Below are positions 35,357 to 44,590 of a stretch of 64,000 bases of DNA, one piece after another (within the stretch, counting starts at the first letter, position 1; the number at the start of each line of letters is the position of its first letter). Source of the DNA: Bin87 sp965222895 (GTDB taxonomy: Bacteria; Chloroflexota; Dehalococcoidia; Lucifugimonadales; UBA3495); the NCBI GenBank assembly GCA_965222895.1, contig CBDCVB010000001.1, positions 496,001-560,000 on the forward strand, read 5' to 3'. The notes beneath the pieces are model-generated. The model did no database searches, had not been told where the DNA came from, and saw only the letters and a program-made list of their open reading frames with translations. The translations under genes and the position numbers were made by a program.

Positions 35357-36100
35357 ATGGCCAAGAATACGCTCACATTTGAACTCGGCGGGCGCGTCGA
35401 GCTAAAGGATTTTGCCGCAGGAATCGACGCTTTCCGGCGTCTGGTCGGTGCATTGACGCCCCGGAACTCCGGCGTCACTTGGATAGTGGAGGATTTGCAG
35501 GCGGGGAGCGCCGTTGCAACGTTTCGAGGCGAAGCCGACAACCCTTTTAAGGTAGAACGGGTGATAAATGACTATGAAAATATCGGCGCTGCGTTGGCAC
35601 AGCATGAAGATTTGCCGGGATCCAATCGTCAAGTTACGCGCGCTGCCGATGCCATTAAGACCCTGACAAATACCATAGAGTATGTGCGATTTGAAACACC
35701 CGATAGAGATTATACGATTTATCGCAACGGCCACAACTTGATTCGACCCGCTCCGACGGTTGCCATCGGATCGATTACCGGCAGGGTCCAAACTTTGAGC
35801 AACCGATCCGGCCTGAGGTTCAATCTGTACGACACTATCCATGATAAAGCGGTGGCCTGTTACCTGTCACCGGGCCAGGAAGAGTTGATGCGGGAGGCTT
35901 GGGGTCAACGGGCGAGAGTGAGCGGCAAAATATCTCGAGAGGGGCACACTGGAAGGCCCACCGCAATCCGCAACATTTTGGGTGTGGAAATCCTGATTGA
36001 CACCCCAACCGGATCGTACCGGCGTGCTCGGGGAGTTGTGCCTTGGCAGCCTGGAGATATGCTGCCCGAGGATGCTATCCGTAGGTTGAGAGATGCCTGA
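35357..36100 (+). CDS. Hypothetical protein, possibly the upstream partner of a PIN-domain gene
   Basis: 247 residues, soluble, alpha/beta. Landmarks are LTFELGGRVELKDFAAGIDA, a middle region QVTRAADAIKTLTNTIEYVR, and SGKISREGHTGRPTAIRNIL near the C-terminus. No signal peptide or membrane helix. I do not recognise a characterised family. The stop overlaps by 8 bp a short frame that begins like a PIN-domain toxin (36093-36188), which suggests an operon of the type protein-plus-PIN. The ATG is the first in frame. Confidence 0.7.
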   Translation: MAKNTLTFELGGRVELKDFAAGIDAFRRLVGALTPRNSGVTWIVEDLQAGSAVATFRGEADNPFKVERVINDYENIGAALAQHEDLPGSNRQVTRAADAIKTLTNTIEYVRFETPDRDYTIYRNGHNLIRPAPTVAIGSITGRVQTLSNRSGLRFNLYDTIHDKAVACYLSPGQEELMREAWGQRARVSGKISREGHTGRPTAIRNILGVEILIDTPTGSYRRARGVVPWQPGDMLPEDAIRRLRDA

Positions 36101-36188
36101 CACTCCGCAAATCATCTATCGGGACGCAAACAATTTTCTCTCTTTGTCAGGTATACAAACCTCCTCCCTCCTCGCGAACTCCTTCTGA
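36093..36188 (+). pseudogene. Probable N-terminal remnant of a PIN-domain gene
   Basis: 31 codons, beginning MPDTPQIIYRDANNFLSL and overlapping the upstream stop by 8 bp. PIN-domain RNases typically begin with hydrophobic residues then a D-x-N/S segment (for example YLDANVFL), which this resembles (YRDANNFL). The frame stops soon after and no downstream PIN motifs are visible. The evidence is short, so this is tentative. Confidence 0.35.
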
Positions 36189-36203
36189 ATCTTACTGGGG
36201 TGC

Positions 36204-36386
36204 TCAGGATTTCTTGGACGGCTTTGCCTCCGCAGGCAATTTGCCCCCCGGCGGCTTGTCGGAATTCCAAGCCTTCGGCGGGCTTTTCCGAGGCTCCATT
36301 CCCTCAAATGGCCTGACTTTCTTCCCTCTGGTTTCCAACCTGTCTTTTACTACCCTAATCGCAAGGTGTTCATCTTTGGAATTCAT
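36204..36386 (-). CDS. Small lysine-rich hypothetical protein
   Basis: 60 residues, strongly basic, Pro/Lys-rich C-terminal half (RKSPPKAWNSDKPPGGKLP). An ATG with a weak g-rich upstream sequence. It lies downstream of the membrane protein gene on the same strand. No family recognised; it could be spurious. Confidence 0.35.
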   Translation of the reverse strand: MNSKDEHLAIRVVKDRLETRGKKVRPFEGMEPRKSPPKAWNSDKPPGGKLPAEAKPSKKS

Positions 36387-36413
36387 AAAACCCCCGCACC
36401 TGATTTTACTCTG

Positions 36414-37127
36414 TCAGTTGCCGGTTATTATATCATAGACAGTGGTAGCAGTCCAACCTGGCGCTGACTGCGAGCCTTCAAAAGATTTCGAGTTATAGAA
36501 GTATGAATATAGTAGAATTGTTTTAACTTCATTTGACACTATAAATTCGCCCAGCTCTAGGTGAGTTTCACCGGGCTCTATGACTAGTGCGTTTGTACTT
36601 GATGCACGTGGAAGCATATCAAGCAAAGGCCATTGAATATCTAGAATGTCGACACTATCATTACTGTGAAATACTTGGCTGTATAGTTGTTCTACGTCAT
36701 CATCATCTATCGGCGCAATTTGCATCAACTGAAAGAACCCTTCGCGGATTTCAACCTTGACCTTTGAACTATTGTGCAGTGTCGCTGTTACGCTAATATG
36801 CATGTACTGCGTGCCGATAAGCCGGTGCGTAACCGAATGCGTGACGGTCAGGTGAGGCTCGAAATCGCGGAACAGCTGCAGCTTCCGGTAGGCGAAAATC
36901 CCACCGGCTATGATTAGAAAGGCCCAGACAAACGCTTGGACGATACCGACTACATCCCTGATTCTGCTGATGTCGGTGGGGCTGGTTCCAGTTCGGCTGT
37001 CGTCGGTCAGCCAGTAGTTCAACCCCAGTGCCGCCCCCGCCAGAAACAGCAGCACTCCAACTACTACCAGAACCTCAATCGCCGCCCCTCGACGATAGGA
37101 CCGCAACATCCCCAATAGCCTGCGCAT
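36414..37127 (-). CDS. Two-span membrane protein with C-terminal beta-rich domain, unknown function
   Basis: 237 residues. Helices near residues 16-37 (VLVVVGVLLFLAGAALGLNY) and 60-80 (IVQAFVWAFLIIAGGIFAY), then a soluble domain (HLTVTHSVTHRLIGTQYMHI...) without recognised family. The upstream restriction-modification gene ends tga one base before this ATG (tgatatg), so translation is probably coupled. An in-frame GTG 9 bp earlier is an alternative start. The partnership with the R-M gene suggests, but does not show, a defence-related role. The region is AT-richer than its neighbours. Confidence 0.65.
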   Translation of the reverse strand: MRRLLGMLRSYRRGAAIEVLVVVGVLLFLAGAALGLNYWLTDDSRTGTSPTDISRIRDVVGIVQAFVWAFLIIAGGIFAYRKLQLFRDFEPHLTVTHSVTHRLIGTQYMHISVTATLHNSSKVKVEIREGFFQLMQIAPIDDDDVEQLYSQVFHSNDSVDILDIQWPLLDMLPRASSTNALVIEPGETHLELGEFIVSNEVKTILLYSYFYNSKSFEGSQSAPGWTATTVYDIITGN

Positions 37128-37128
37128 A

Positions 37129-40100
37129 TCAGCCACCCAACCCCGGCGTCAATTGTATCCCACCACCCAGCAGCCGCGCCACGCACTCCTCCACCGCCGC
37201 CCCTTCCGCCCCCGCGCGCAGCCACGCCCGCAGCTCCCGCCGCGCTATCGTTACGCTCACTGACGCCCCGCGTTGGGTACGCAGTTGGGACAGTTGGACG
37301 GATGCGCCCAGGGCCGCTACCGCCCCCGCCTCGGCAATCTCCCGGTGCAGCGGCTCGCTGTTGTCGTACTCCGGTATGGGCAGCTTCCATAGTTGCTTTT
37401 GCAAATGGCGCGCCCCGAACTGCCCTTTGGACATCAATGGTTGTACCGCTTCATACAGTGCATCGCTGTTGATAATTGCCAGCAGGTAATTGGCCTCGTG
37501 TATATCTTTGCAGGTTATCCAGTAGATGGTCTTATCAACCGTAGCTGTATCGTTGCTCATCAAGGCTGCCGTTGGCTCGCCTGATGATGTATAGATTACT
37601 CGGATAGGTCGGCTTCCATTATCCTTTTGCCATTCCAACTGCGATGATAGTTTTCGCTGGTAGTCTATCTGTCCCAACAAGTCTAACTTTGTAGCCGGAC
37701 GTTTGTTAGTTTCCCACAATGTGTTGATAGTCTGCCATCGCCCTCGCATCCGCCGTTCCAATCCCCCCAGGCGGGTGCCGCCCGGCCCATCGGAATCAGT
37801 CGGTATCTGGTACTCTCCCTGCCGCACCGGCAGAATCGCTTTCAAGGGTTCCAGCGTGGCGTAAGGAACCACAGTTTCGCCCAAGTACACATCATAAATG
37901 TGACTGCTTTCAACCGTCTGTTGCGTGATGGCCATCAGGTCCAAATTGCGCCAGGGCGCTTTGTCCTGCGAACCCCGGCGCGGGTTCACGGTAATCGTTT
38001 GGGCAGCCTGAACGATGGCGGTATTCTCCGTTTCCTCAACGAAAAACAGGCAGCGTGGGTATATTGACGCGCCTTCACGGGCATAACCATCATAAGGTGA
38101 ATCCCCGCTAACTGACGTATCGGTTATACCGCTCCGTTCCCGTCGGACATCGTCTGCGCCGGCCCGACCCTCCCAGTGTTCCACTGTCCCGGCCAGCGGC
38201 GTCGCCGTTCCACTTACTCCCTTGTGCTCGGCGAACACCACGCAGGATGCAATGGGAAAGAAAGTGTTGGGTTCCAGCGGCTCCAAATCCCACGCCGCTT
38301 TGTGTCCAAAGTTGACCGCCAGCGTCCGCCCGGCAACCCGGTTGCGGCCCCGCCCGGTAGCCTGCGACTGCCACGCTCCCGTGCGCCATTTGGCATACTG
38401 CCCGCTTTGCAGCGCGCTGTGGGGCAGTACCATACCGATGACGCCACCGTCTTTCAGATACAGGTCAACGCTGCGGGTAAAGAACAGGCCGGCCACGTCC
38501 TGATTGCTGGCATACCTGCCGCCCACCCAGATGCCATAAAGGTTCTTGCTCTGCCGTTCCAACTCGGTACGCAGGATGTCGGCAGCCTGATTGTAGTTCA
38601 GCCAGGGCGGGTTACCGATAACCACGTCCACCTTGGTGCGGCTCAACGCCACCGGGCGCACGAGGTTGCGAGTGTAGTAGGCCCAGATGTGGTTGCGGCC
38701 CTCGCTGTGGAGGCGTTGCAGCGTGGCGATGGTTTGGGTCAGGGTTTGCCGCTCGTGCTTATCGTTGATGCCGTGGTCGTCCAGGGCCAGCAGGGGGTCG
38801 TCGCCGCGTTCAATATCGGCGGCTACCTGGCTCATCAGCGAGTCGAAGGTGTCGGCACGGTCAACCAGGCTGACCGGGAAGGTCAGCGTGGAGTTGGATT
38901 CGTCATCGACCTGAATGGTAACCTGCTGCGCGGCGAACAGGTCTCCGGTGCGAAAGCGCAGCTGGAGGGCGTCGCCCAGATAGACGGGGGCCGAACCGGA
39001 GGCGTCGTAACCGGCTTGCACCGCGGCGTCGATGGCCGGCCGGGCCGCCAGGGCCCACGCGGCCCGGGCCAGGTGCACTGCCGCGGGATGCACGTCGATG
39101 CCGGTTACGGCGTCGCGCAGGCGGTCGAGGAGTTCTTTGGGGTCGAGGGAGGAGTGTGTCCCATCTGTCATTGCGAGCGCAGCGTGGCAATCTCGTTCCG
39201 GTGCGGACGGCGTGTCGTTTAAGCGCTGCGCTACGCCATCGAGATTGCCACGTCGCTGCGCTCCTCGCAATGACAGAGCCGGGTTAGCCGCTTCCAGGAA
39301 GTGGGTTACTGCTGCGGCGATGAATGTTCCGGAGCCGCAGGCGGGGTCCAGCGCTCGTTGGTTGAGCGGGTCGTCCACCAGTTCCGACACCATCGTGCGG
39401 GCCAGCCAGTGGGGAGTGTAGTATTCGCCGAGGGTGCGGCGTTCGTCGGGCGGGATGACGGTTTCGTAGAGGATGGCGGCGATGTCGGGCGGCGCGTTTT
39501 GCCAGTCGAACCGGGCCACCCGCCGGGCCAGCGTTTTAATCAGGTCATGCCCGCCGACCTCATCGGGCCAGGCAAAGAAGTCGGACTCAATGACGCCGCT
39601 CAGTCCGGTGGCGTCGCGGAAACGGCGGCCCTGCAGCAAATCCGACGGGTCGGTTGCGGCCACTTGCCGGATGTCGATGCGGAAGGACGCCTGCACCGCC
39701 ATGCCGATGACCAGGCTCAGGTAGGTGTGGCGGATGAACAGGTTGTTCAGGGCGGTTTGGTCGTGGGCGATTTCGCCCAGGGCGGCGCGGAGCAGGTCGA
39801 ACCAGAGGCGACGCTTGACGTTGATGGTTTCGTAGTCGGCGGCGCTGGCGTAAAGGGCGGCCAGGGTGTCGATGTCCCGCTGGTAGGCGGCGCTTTGGGG
39901 GCCGAGGTACTGCTCCACGCTGGCGCGGTCGGCGGGAATGCGGTCCAGGGCGAACAGGGCGCTGTCCCGCAGCCATTCATACAGCGGCAGCCATCCGTCG
40001 GGCGATTCCAGGGTGAAGCCATAGGGAACGGCGGTGTTGACCGGCCCGGCGTTGGGCCAGCGCAGCAGCCAGTACCGGCCGTCGGTGAGGATGCCGGTGC

Positions 40101-40431
40101 GAACGCCTTTGCCGGCGGACTTGGACAGCTCCAGGTAGTCGTCCAGCTGCTCAACATGGGCCGGGTCGGGGTTGAAACCGCCGGCGGTGCCGATGCGACG
40201 CTTGAACTCGATAAAGGTGTCCAGAGCGGTGAGGTCAACGGCGCGGCGGGAGCCGTCGGAAGGCGGGTTTTCCTCGATGATTTCGTCGCCCTTCGCCAGC
40301 CCGGTCAGGATGAGAAAATCCCGCACCGCCGTAGTAATGTTGGCCTCCGCCTCAAAATTCTCATGCCGCCGCAAAATCGTCGCCGCCGATTCAACATACT
40401 GCCGGTCACTAACATCCAAATGCGTACTCAT
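37129..40431 (-). CDS. Probable single-chain (type IIG-like) restriction-modification enzyme, N6-adenine methyltransferase
   Basis: 1100 residues. The N-terminal region has a PD-(D/E)xK-like motif, Asp66...Glu75-x-Lys77 in AVDLTALDTFIEFKRR. The central gamma-class adenine methyltransferase has motif I LDPACGSGTFIAAA, then GIDVHPAAVHLARAAWALA, and motif IV VVIGNPPWLNYNQA. The C-terminal 400 residues would be the DNA-recognition part. Between motif I and the next motif there is an extra segment (SLRGAQRRGNLDGVAQRL...) that is a translated palindromic repeat (39166-39275). The frame stays open. The ATG at 40431 starts the conserved region; longer starts are unsupported. Target site unknown. Confidence 0.85.
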   Translation of the reverse strand: MSTHLDVSDRQYVESAATILRRHENFEAEANITTAVRDFLILTGLAKGDEIIEENPPSDGSRRAVDLTALDTFIEFKRRIGTAGGFNPDPAHVEQLDDYLELSKSAGKGVRTGILTDGRYWLLRWPNAGPVNTAVPYGFTLESPDGWLPLYEWLRDSALFALDRIPADRASVEQYLGPQSAAYQRDIDTLAALYASAADYETINVKRRLWFDLLRAALGEIAHDQTALNNLFIRHTYLSLVIGMAVQASFRIDIRQVAATDPSDLLQGRRFRDATGLSGVIESDFFAWPDEVGGHDLIKTLARRVARFDWQNAPPDIAAILYETVIPPDERRTLGEYYTPHWLARTMVSELVDDPLNQRALDPACGSGTFIAAAVTHFLEAANPALSLRGAQRRGNLDGVAQRLNDTPSAPERDCHAALAMTDGTHSSLDPKELLDRLRDAVTGIDVHPAAVHLARAAWALAARPAIDAAVQAGYDASGSAPVYLGDALQLRFRTGDLFAAQQVTIQVDDESNSTLTFPVSLVDRADTFDSLMSQVAADIERGDDPLLALDDHGINDKHERQTLTQTIATLQRLHSEGRNHIWAYYTRNLVRPVALSRTKVDVVIGNPPWLNYNQAADILRTELERQSKNLYGIWVGGRYASNQDVAGLFFTRSVDLYLKDGGVIGMVLPHSALQSGQYAKWRTGAWQSQATGRGRNRVAGRTLAVNFGHKAAWDLEPLEPNTFFPIASCVVFAEHKGVSGTATPLAGTVEHWEGRAGADDVRRERSGITDTSVSGDSPYDGYAREGASIYPRCLFFVEETENTAIVQAAQTITVNPRRGSQDKAPWRNLDLMAITQQTVESSHIYDVYLGETVVPYATLEPLKAILPVRQGEYQIPTDSDGPGGTRLGGLERRMRGRWQTINTLWETNKRPATKLDLLGQIDYQRKLSSQLEWQKDNGSRPIRVIYTSSGEPTAALMSNDTATVDKTIYWITCKDIHEANYLLAIINSDALYEAVQPLMSKGQFGARHLQKQLWKLPIPEYDNSEPLHREIAEAGAVAALGASVQLSQLRTQRGASVSVTIARRELRAWLRAGAEGAAVEECVARLLGGGIQLTPGLGG
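39166..39275. repeat. Palindromic MITE-like repeat, copy G, inside the methyltransferase gene
   Basis: A 110-bp core with perfect 12-bp ends tgtcattgcgag / ctcgcaatgaca and the family's inner motif (gtggcaatctcg...cgagattgccac). The outer tacccactt-type motifs are absent. It lies wholly within the R-M coding sequence and does not break its frame. Confidence 0.92.
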
Positions 40432-40501
40432 AGCCCGGATTGTAGCACCCTGTCCCGCTTTCCCATCGCGCGAGGAGCCGGGGGAGAAGGGCGCGTTCCT
40501 C

Positions 40502-40876
40502 TCAATCGGCAACGAACCTGGCTAGCAGCGCCCCGCCCGCCTGCTCTTCGTACCACACGATAACTGCTGCTCCTTGAATCTGATGGTCTTTCAGGTGGCC
40601 GGTTGAGACGCCCACCCAACCTTCCGACTGGAACTCCCAACGTTTGCCATTGCCGTCGGTGACCCGGAGCGTGTGGAAGTGGCGCGGGTTTTCGGGATTG
40701 GCCTCCACCAGGTCGATGTGCCCGGTAACTTTTGGCAGCCTGGGATACAATGCATCGCCGTCGCCGTGTCCGTTCCCATTGGTTTGCGCCCCGCCGCAAC
40801 CGGCCAGTAGGGCGAGGGCAATAAAGCCGGCCAGCGCAAACCGGACCAAAATCAGCCGCTCAAAACCCAATCCCAT
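40502..40876 (-). CDS. Small lipoprotein, hypothetical
   Basis: 124 residues. The signal peptide (LVRFALAGFIALALLAGC) ends in lipobox LAGC, then a Gly/Asn/Asp-rich linker and a beta-rich domain (HIDLVEANPENPRHFHTLRV) with WEFQSEGWVGV. Predicted lipid-anchored outside the membrane. The start codon lies within dispersed repeat copy 3, so the exact start is uncertain. No family recognised. Confidence 0.65.
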   Translation of the reverse strand: MGLGFERLILVRFALAGFIALALLAGCGGAQTNGNGHGDGDALYPRLPKVTGHIDLVEANPENPRHFHTLRVTDGNGKRWEFQSEGWVGVSTGHLKDHQIQGAAVIVWYEEQAGGALLARFVAD

Positions 40877-40903
40877 CCATCCTGTCCATCCTGTCTATCC
40901 ATG
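40873..40903. repeat. Dispersed short repeat (catggatgRaca family), copy 3
   Basis: Reverse orientation: catccatcctgtccatcctg then tctatccatg. It overlaps the start of the lipoprotein gene and separates it from the divergent heme A synthase gene. Confidence 0.6.
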
Positions 40904-41046
40904 CCAAAATCGTCTGTCCTTCTCTTAAAGGATGCCGGTCTCCCGGATGCCGGCGTTGATTGTAGCAAATTGCCCGGTCGTGCTTTATCATTGATGGACG
41001 ACCCAGTGTACCGACGACCTCGGCCCGGCTGGCTCGAAGGTTGCAC

Positions 41047-42063
41047 ATGGCAGCGATTGGAATTACCGGACGCACCCGCAGCGGACAGCAACGGAAATTG
41101 ACCTGGTTTCAAGGTTTATCCACGGCAACCGTAATCTCCGTTTTCCTGCTGGTTGTCATCGGCGGCGTGGTGCGCGTTACCGGCTCCGGGCTGGGCTGCC
41201 CCGACTGGCCCCTCTGCTACGGAAAAGTTCTGCCTCCCCTTGAATACACTGCCGTCATTGAATACACCCACCGATTCGTGGCGTCGACTATCGTCGGGCC
41301 GCTGGTGCTGGCGACGGCCATCGTCGCGCTGGTTGCCTATCGCAGTGACCGCTGGGTGTGGTGGCCCGCCGCCGTCACCGTACCGTTGCTAATCGTGCAG
41401 GGACTCCTCGGCGGCGTAACCGTGCTGACCCACCTGCCCGGCGGAGTCGTGGCCGTACATTTGGGCACCGCTTTGGCGTTGCTGTCCGTTTCCATATTCG
41501 TAATGACTGCATCATTTCGCACTCCAATCAGCCGTCGATTATTCGTTGGCAATAGCTCGGATGGCAATAGCGCGGAGACCGACGGGTACCACCGCTGGGC
41601 CATTGCCGGCGCGGTGGGCATCTACCTGGTCATCATATCCGGATCGGTGGTCACGGCGATGGGAGCCACCGGAGCGTGCATTACCTGGCCACTGTGTCAG
41701 GGGCAGGCTTTTCCCATGCAGCACCTCACCGCCATCCATATGCTTCATCGCTACCTGGTGTTGGCGCTGGGCATCCTGCTGCTCTATGCCGTTTGGCGCT
41801 GCGCGTTCGGCCCGCCGCGTCCGGGCAGCGTGCGATGGCTGGCCTGGGCAACCCTGGCCGCGTTCGCCGCCCAGGTGATAATTGGCGCGGCGACCATCTG
41901 GCTGGACTTCCAGCCCCACTGGCGCGCGCTGCACCTGACGGCGGCGACCGGGGTGTGGAGCGCCGCCGCTGCGTTGGCGATTGTCGCGTACTTTTCGGTA
42001 CGCACGATTAGTGGCAGCCGCACCAACAGTGCGGAGGCAGTAACCGCGGGGGCGGCAAACTAG
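41047..42063 (+). CDS. ctaA: Heme A synthase (COX15/CtaA)
   Basis: Converts heme O to heme A in the membrane. 338 residues with eight membrane helices in two four-helix halves. RVTGSGLGCPDWPLCYGKV contains the paired cysteines of the first half, EYTHRFVAS the heme-ligand His, and the second half has GATGACITWPLCQG and HMLHRYLVL. The ATG at 41047 is preferred to an in-frame TTG two codons upstream. First gene of the oxidase cluster; its stop is 1 bp from the heme O synthase start. Confidence 0.95.
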   Translation: MAAIGITGRTRSGQQRKLTWFQGLSTATVISVFLLVVIGGVVRVTGSGLGCPDWPLCYGKVLPPLEYTAVIEYTHRFVASTIVGPLVLATAIVALVAYRSDRWVWWPAAVTVPLLIVQGLLGGVTVLTHLPGGVVAVHLGTALALLSVSIFVMTASFRTPISRRLFVGNSSDGNSAETDGYHRWAIAGAVGIYLVIISGSVVTAMGATGACITWPLCQGQAFPMQHLTAIHMLHRYLVLALGILLLYAVWRCAFGPPRPGSVRWLAWATLAAFAAQVIIGAATIWLDFQPHWRALHLTAATGVWSAAAALAIVAYFSVRTISGSRTNSAEAVTAGAAN

Positions 42064-42064
42064 C

Positions 42065-43003
42065 ATGGCGCAAATGATACCGCCAATCCTGCCCGACGCC
42101 GAGGCGCTGCCGTTGGCCGCTGAGTCTGCAACCCGACGGTCTCCCGGCGCTGTCATTCGCGACTATGTGACCCTCACCAAACCGAAAATCATATCGCTGT
42201 TGCTGGTTACTGCCGCCGGCGGGATGTTCCTGGCGGCCGAGGGTGTGCCCTCGCTAACCATGCTGGCCTGGGTTTGGATTGGCGGGGCGCTGGCTTCCGG
42301 CGGAGCCAACGCCATCAACCACCAGCTGGATCGAGACATTGACCGCGAGATGCACCGGACTCGAAGCCGCCCGGTGGCCGGAGAACGTGTCGCCCCCCGG
42401 TATGCGCTGGCCTTTGGCATCGGACTCAACGTGGCTGCATTTGTGCTCCTGGCCACGCTGGTCAATCTGTTGGCGGCGGGTCTGACGCTCCTGGCCACGC
42501 TGGTTTATGTGTTCGTCTACACGCTGTGGCTCAAGCGAACCACACCCAATAACATCGTTATCGGAGGAGCGGCCGGCGCAATACCGCCGATGGTAGGTTG
42601 GGCCGCCATCACCGGAACTGTCGATTTGCCCGCGGTGTACCTGTTTGCCATCGTGTTCTTCTGGACGCCCCCCCACTTCTGGGCGTTGTCTTTGCTGATT
42701 CAAAACGACTACGCCCGGGCCGGCGTGCCCATGCTCCCGGTGGTGTCATCGCGCCAGCAAACGACTTTGCACATTTTCCTCTACTCCATAGCCCTTACCG
42801 GGCTCACCCTGATGTTTGGATTGCTGCCGCATGTGGGCACAATCTACGTCGTATCGGCCGCCGTTTTGGGTGCGCCGTTCATCGGGCTGGCCTGGCGATT
42901 ATGGCGGCGCGACGCGTCGGGCCGGGCCAAAGCGACCTACCTCTACTCGCTGGCCTATCTGGCCCTGTTGTTCGTGGCCGTGATGGTGGACGCCGTGCTG
43001 TAA
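42065..43003 (+). CDS. ctaB: Protoheme IX farnesyltransferase (heme O synthase)
   Basis: UbiA-family prenyltransferase making heme O, the substrate of CtaA. 312 residues, multiple membrane helices. The Asp-rich prenyl-diphosphate site is NAINHQLDRDIDREMHRTRS, and the second loop is VYTLWLKRTTPNNIVIGGAA. TPPHFWALSLL is typical of CyoE/CtaB. Starts 1 bp after ctaA ends, so both are one transcript and probably coupled. Confidence 0.96.
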   Translation: MAQMIPPILPDAEALPLAAESATRRSPGAVIRDYVTLTKPKIISLLLVTAAGGMFLAAEGVPSLTMLAWVWIGGALASGGANAINHQLDRDIDREMHRTRSRPVAGERVAPRYALAFGIGLNVAAFVLLATLVNLLAAGLTLLATLVYVFVYTLWLKRTTPNNIVIGGAAGAIPPMVGWAAITGTVDLPAVYLFAIVFFWTPPHFWALSLLIQNDYARAGVPMLPVVSSRQQTTLHIFLYSIALTGLTLMFGLLPHVGTIYVVSAAVLGAPFIGLAWRLWRRDASGRAKATYLYSLAYLALLFVAVMVDAVL

Positions 43004-43209
43004 ATCGGGCTAAAAAGTGTTCGTCTCAAATTGACAGGCATTTGGTCTTATGCTATTGTTACCGCCGCTAGTGAAATTTTGCACATACTATGGCCGGCTG
43101 CAGCCGTAGTATCCGGGGGTTCACGATGGGGCTGCTGCCCTTTTCCGAGGAAGACTCACCAACCGACATCCGTGAGGGCTCCGGCCCGTGTGACACTGGG
43201 AACTTCACG

Positions 43210-44445
43210 ATGAGCAGCGCTTCCGACTCTCCGACCCGTCGCCGTTCCTGGCGCCCCTTGGCGATGCTCGCCGTTCTGGGCAGTGTGCTGCTGCTGGCGG
43301 CGCTGGGATGCGACCCCGACGCCCCCCAATCCACCTTTGGCGTCAACGGCCCGGTGGCGCGGGAACAACTCCTGCTTTTCAACGTCCTGCTCTGGACAAT
43401 GGTTGCCGTATTCGTGCTGGTGGAAGGCGCGCTCCTCTACGCCGCAGTCCGTTTCCGACGCAGGCCAGGCGACCCGCTGCCGCCGCAAACCCACGGACAC
43501 ACGCCGCTCGAAATTGCCTGGACTGTCGTCCCCACCATCCTCATTCTGGCGTTGGGTATCTGGTCGGTTATCGTGTTGTTCCGGCTGGAACCTGGGGCAG
43601 CAATTGCATTGGCCGAGGAGCAAGGCAAAGAACCGCTCACGGTTCAGGCCGTTGCTCACCAGTGGTGGTGGGAGTTCCGGTATGAAGACGCTGACGGCAA
43701 CGATACCTTGGTAACCACCGCCAACGAGATGCGAATTCCCGTCGACCGCCCCATTATTATGGAGCTGAGAAGCGACGATGTGATTCACAGCTTCTGGATT
43801 CCCAAACTCGCCGGCAAGCAGGACGTGGTGCCCAACCGGGCCAACGCAATGTGGTTCCTGGCCGAAGACGCCGGTATGTACTACGGGCAATGCGCCGAGT
43901 TCTGCGGCACCGCCCACGCTCAGATGAAGTTCCGCGTCCATGCTATGCCGGAAGATGAATATCAGGCTTGGGTGGCATCATTCGGGCAGCCCAACGAGTT
44001 GTCGGCCGCCGCCGGCCGCGGACAGCTGGTGTTCCTGGGCGCAGGCCAATGCGTCACCTGCCACACCGTCGGCGCATCTGACACGGTGAACGAAAAAGGG
44101 CAGGGCGTGCAGAGCGGCCGAATGGACACCTATATTGCTTACACTAAGTGGCTCGGCAAACCCGCTGAGGAGCGGTTGGAAGACGTCCGCACCGGCAACG
44201 AACCCGCTGCGGCCTTCGCTGCCCCTAACCTGACCGATCTGGGGTTGCGCACCACCATCGGCGCCGGCCTGATAGACCTGAACCGCGAAAGCCTCCGGCA
44301 ATGGATTCGGAACCCCGAGGCCATCAAACCGGGCAACCGCATGTCGCAGCTGGCGCCGATTTATCAAAACCGGCTCGACCATCGGGCTGACCTGACCGAA
44401 GACCAACTGGGCGACCTGGTGGAATATCTGCTGGCACAGCAGTAA
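43210..44445 (+). CDS. ctaC: Cytochrome c oxidase subunit II with C-terminal cytochrome c domain (caa3 type)
   Basis: 411 residues. Lipoprotein-like signal (LGSVLLLAALGC), two membrane helices, cupredoxin domain with VIHSFWIPKL and CuA ligands in GQCAEFCGTAHAQM, then a fused cytochrome c with CVTCH heme site and distal Met in NRMSQLAP. It receives electrons and passes them to subunit I. In-frame ATGs at 43090 and 43126 would add up to 40 residues; 43210 is chosen because it puts the signal peptide near the N-terminus, but the one at 43126 also has a G-rich upstream sequence. Confidence 0.93.
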   Translation: MSSASDSPTRRRSWRPLAMLAVLGSVLLLAALGCDPDAPQSTFGVNGPVAREQLLLFNVLLWTMVAVFVLVEGALLYAAVRFRRRPGDPLPPQTHGHTPLEIAWTVVPTILILALGIWSVIVLFRLEPGAAIALAEEQGKEPLTVQAVAHQWWWEFRYEDADGNDTLVTTANEMRIPVDRPIIMELRSDDVIHSFWIPKLAGKQDVVPNRANAMWFLAEDAGMYYGQCAEFCGTAHAQMKFRVHAMPEDEYQAWVASFGQPNELSAAAGRGQLVFLGAGQCVTCHTVGASDTVNEKGQGVQSGRMDTYIAYTKWLGKPAEERLEDVRTGNEPAAAFAAPNLTDLGLRTTIGAGLIDLNRESLRQWIRNPEAIKPGNRMSQLAPIYQNRLDHRADLTEDQLGDLVEYLLAQQ

Positions 44446-44590
44446 ACATCCCGGACCACTACCGACATCGCCACTATCGACATCGGTTCTCACCGACGCC
44501 AACTCAAGGCAACACCAACAGGAGACACCCATCGCCGCTAATGCAACCCAATCGGCACCCCCGAACGAGTAGCAGCGGAGGACCTGAGCA

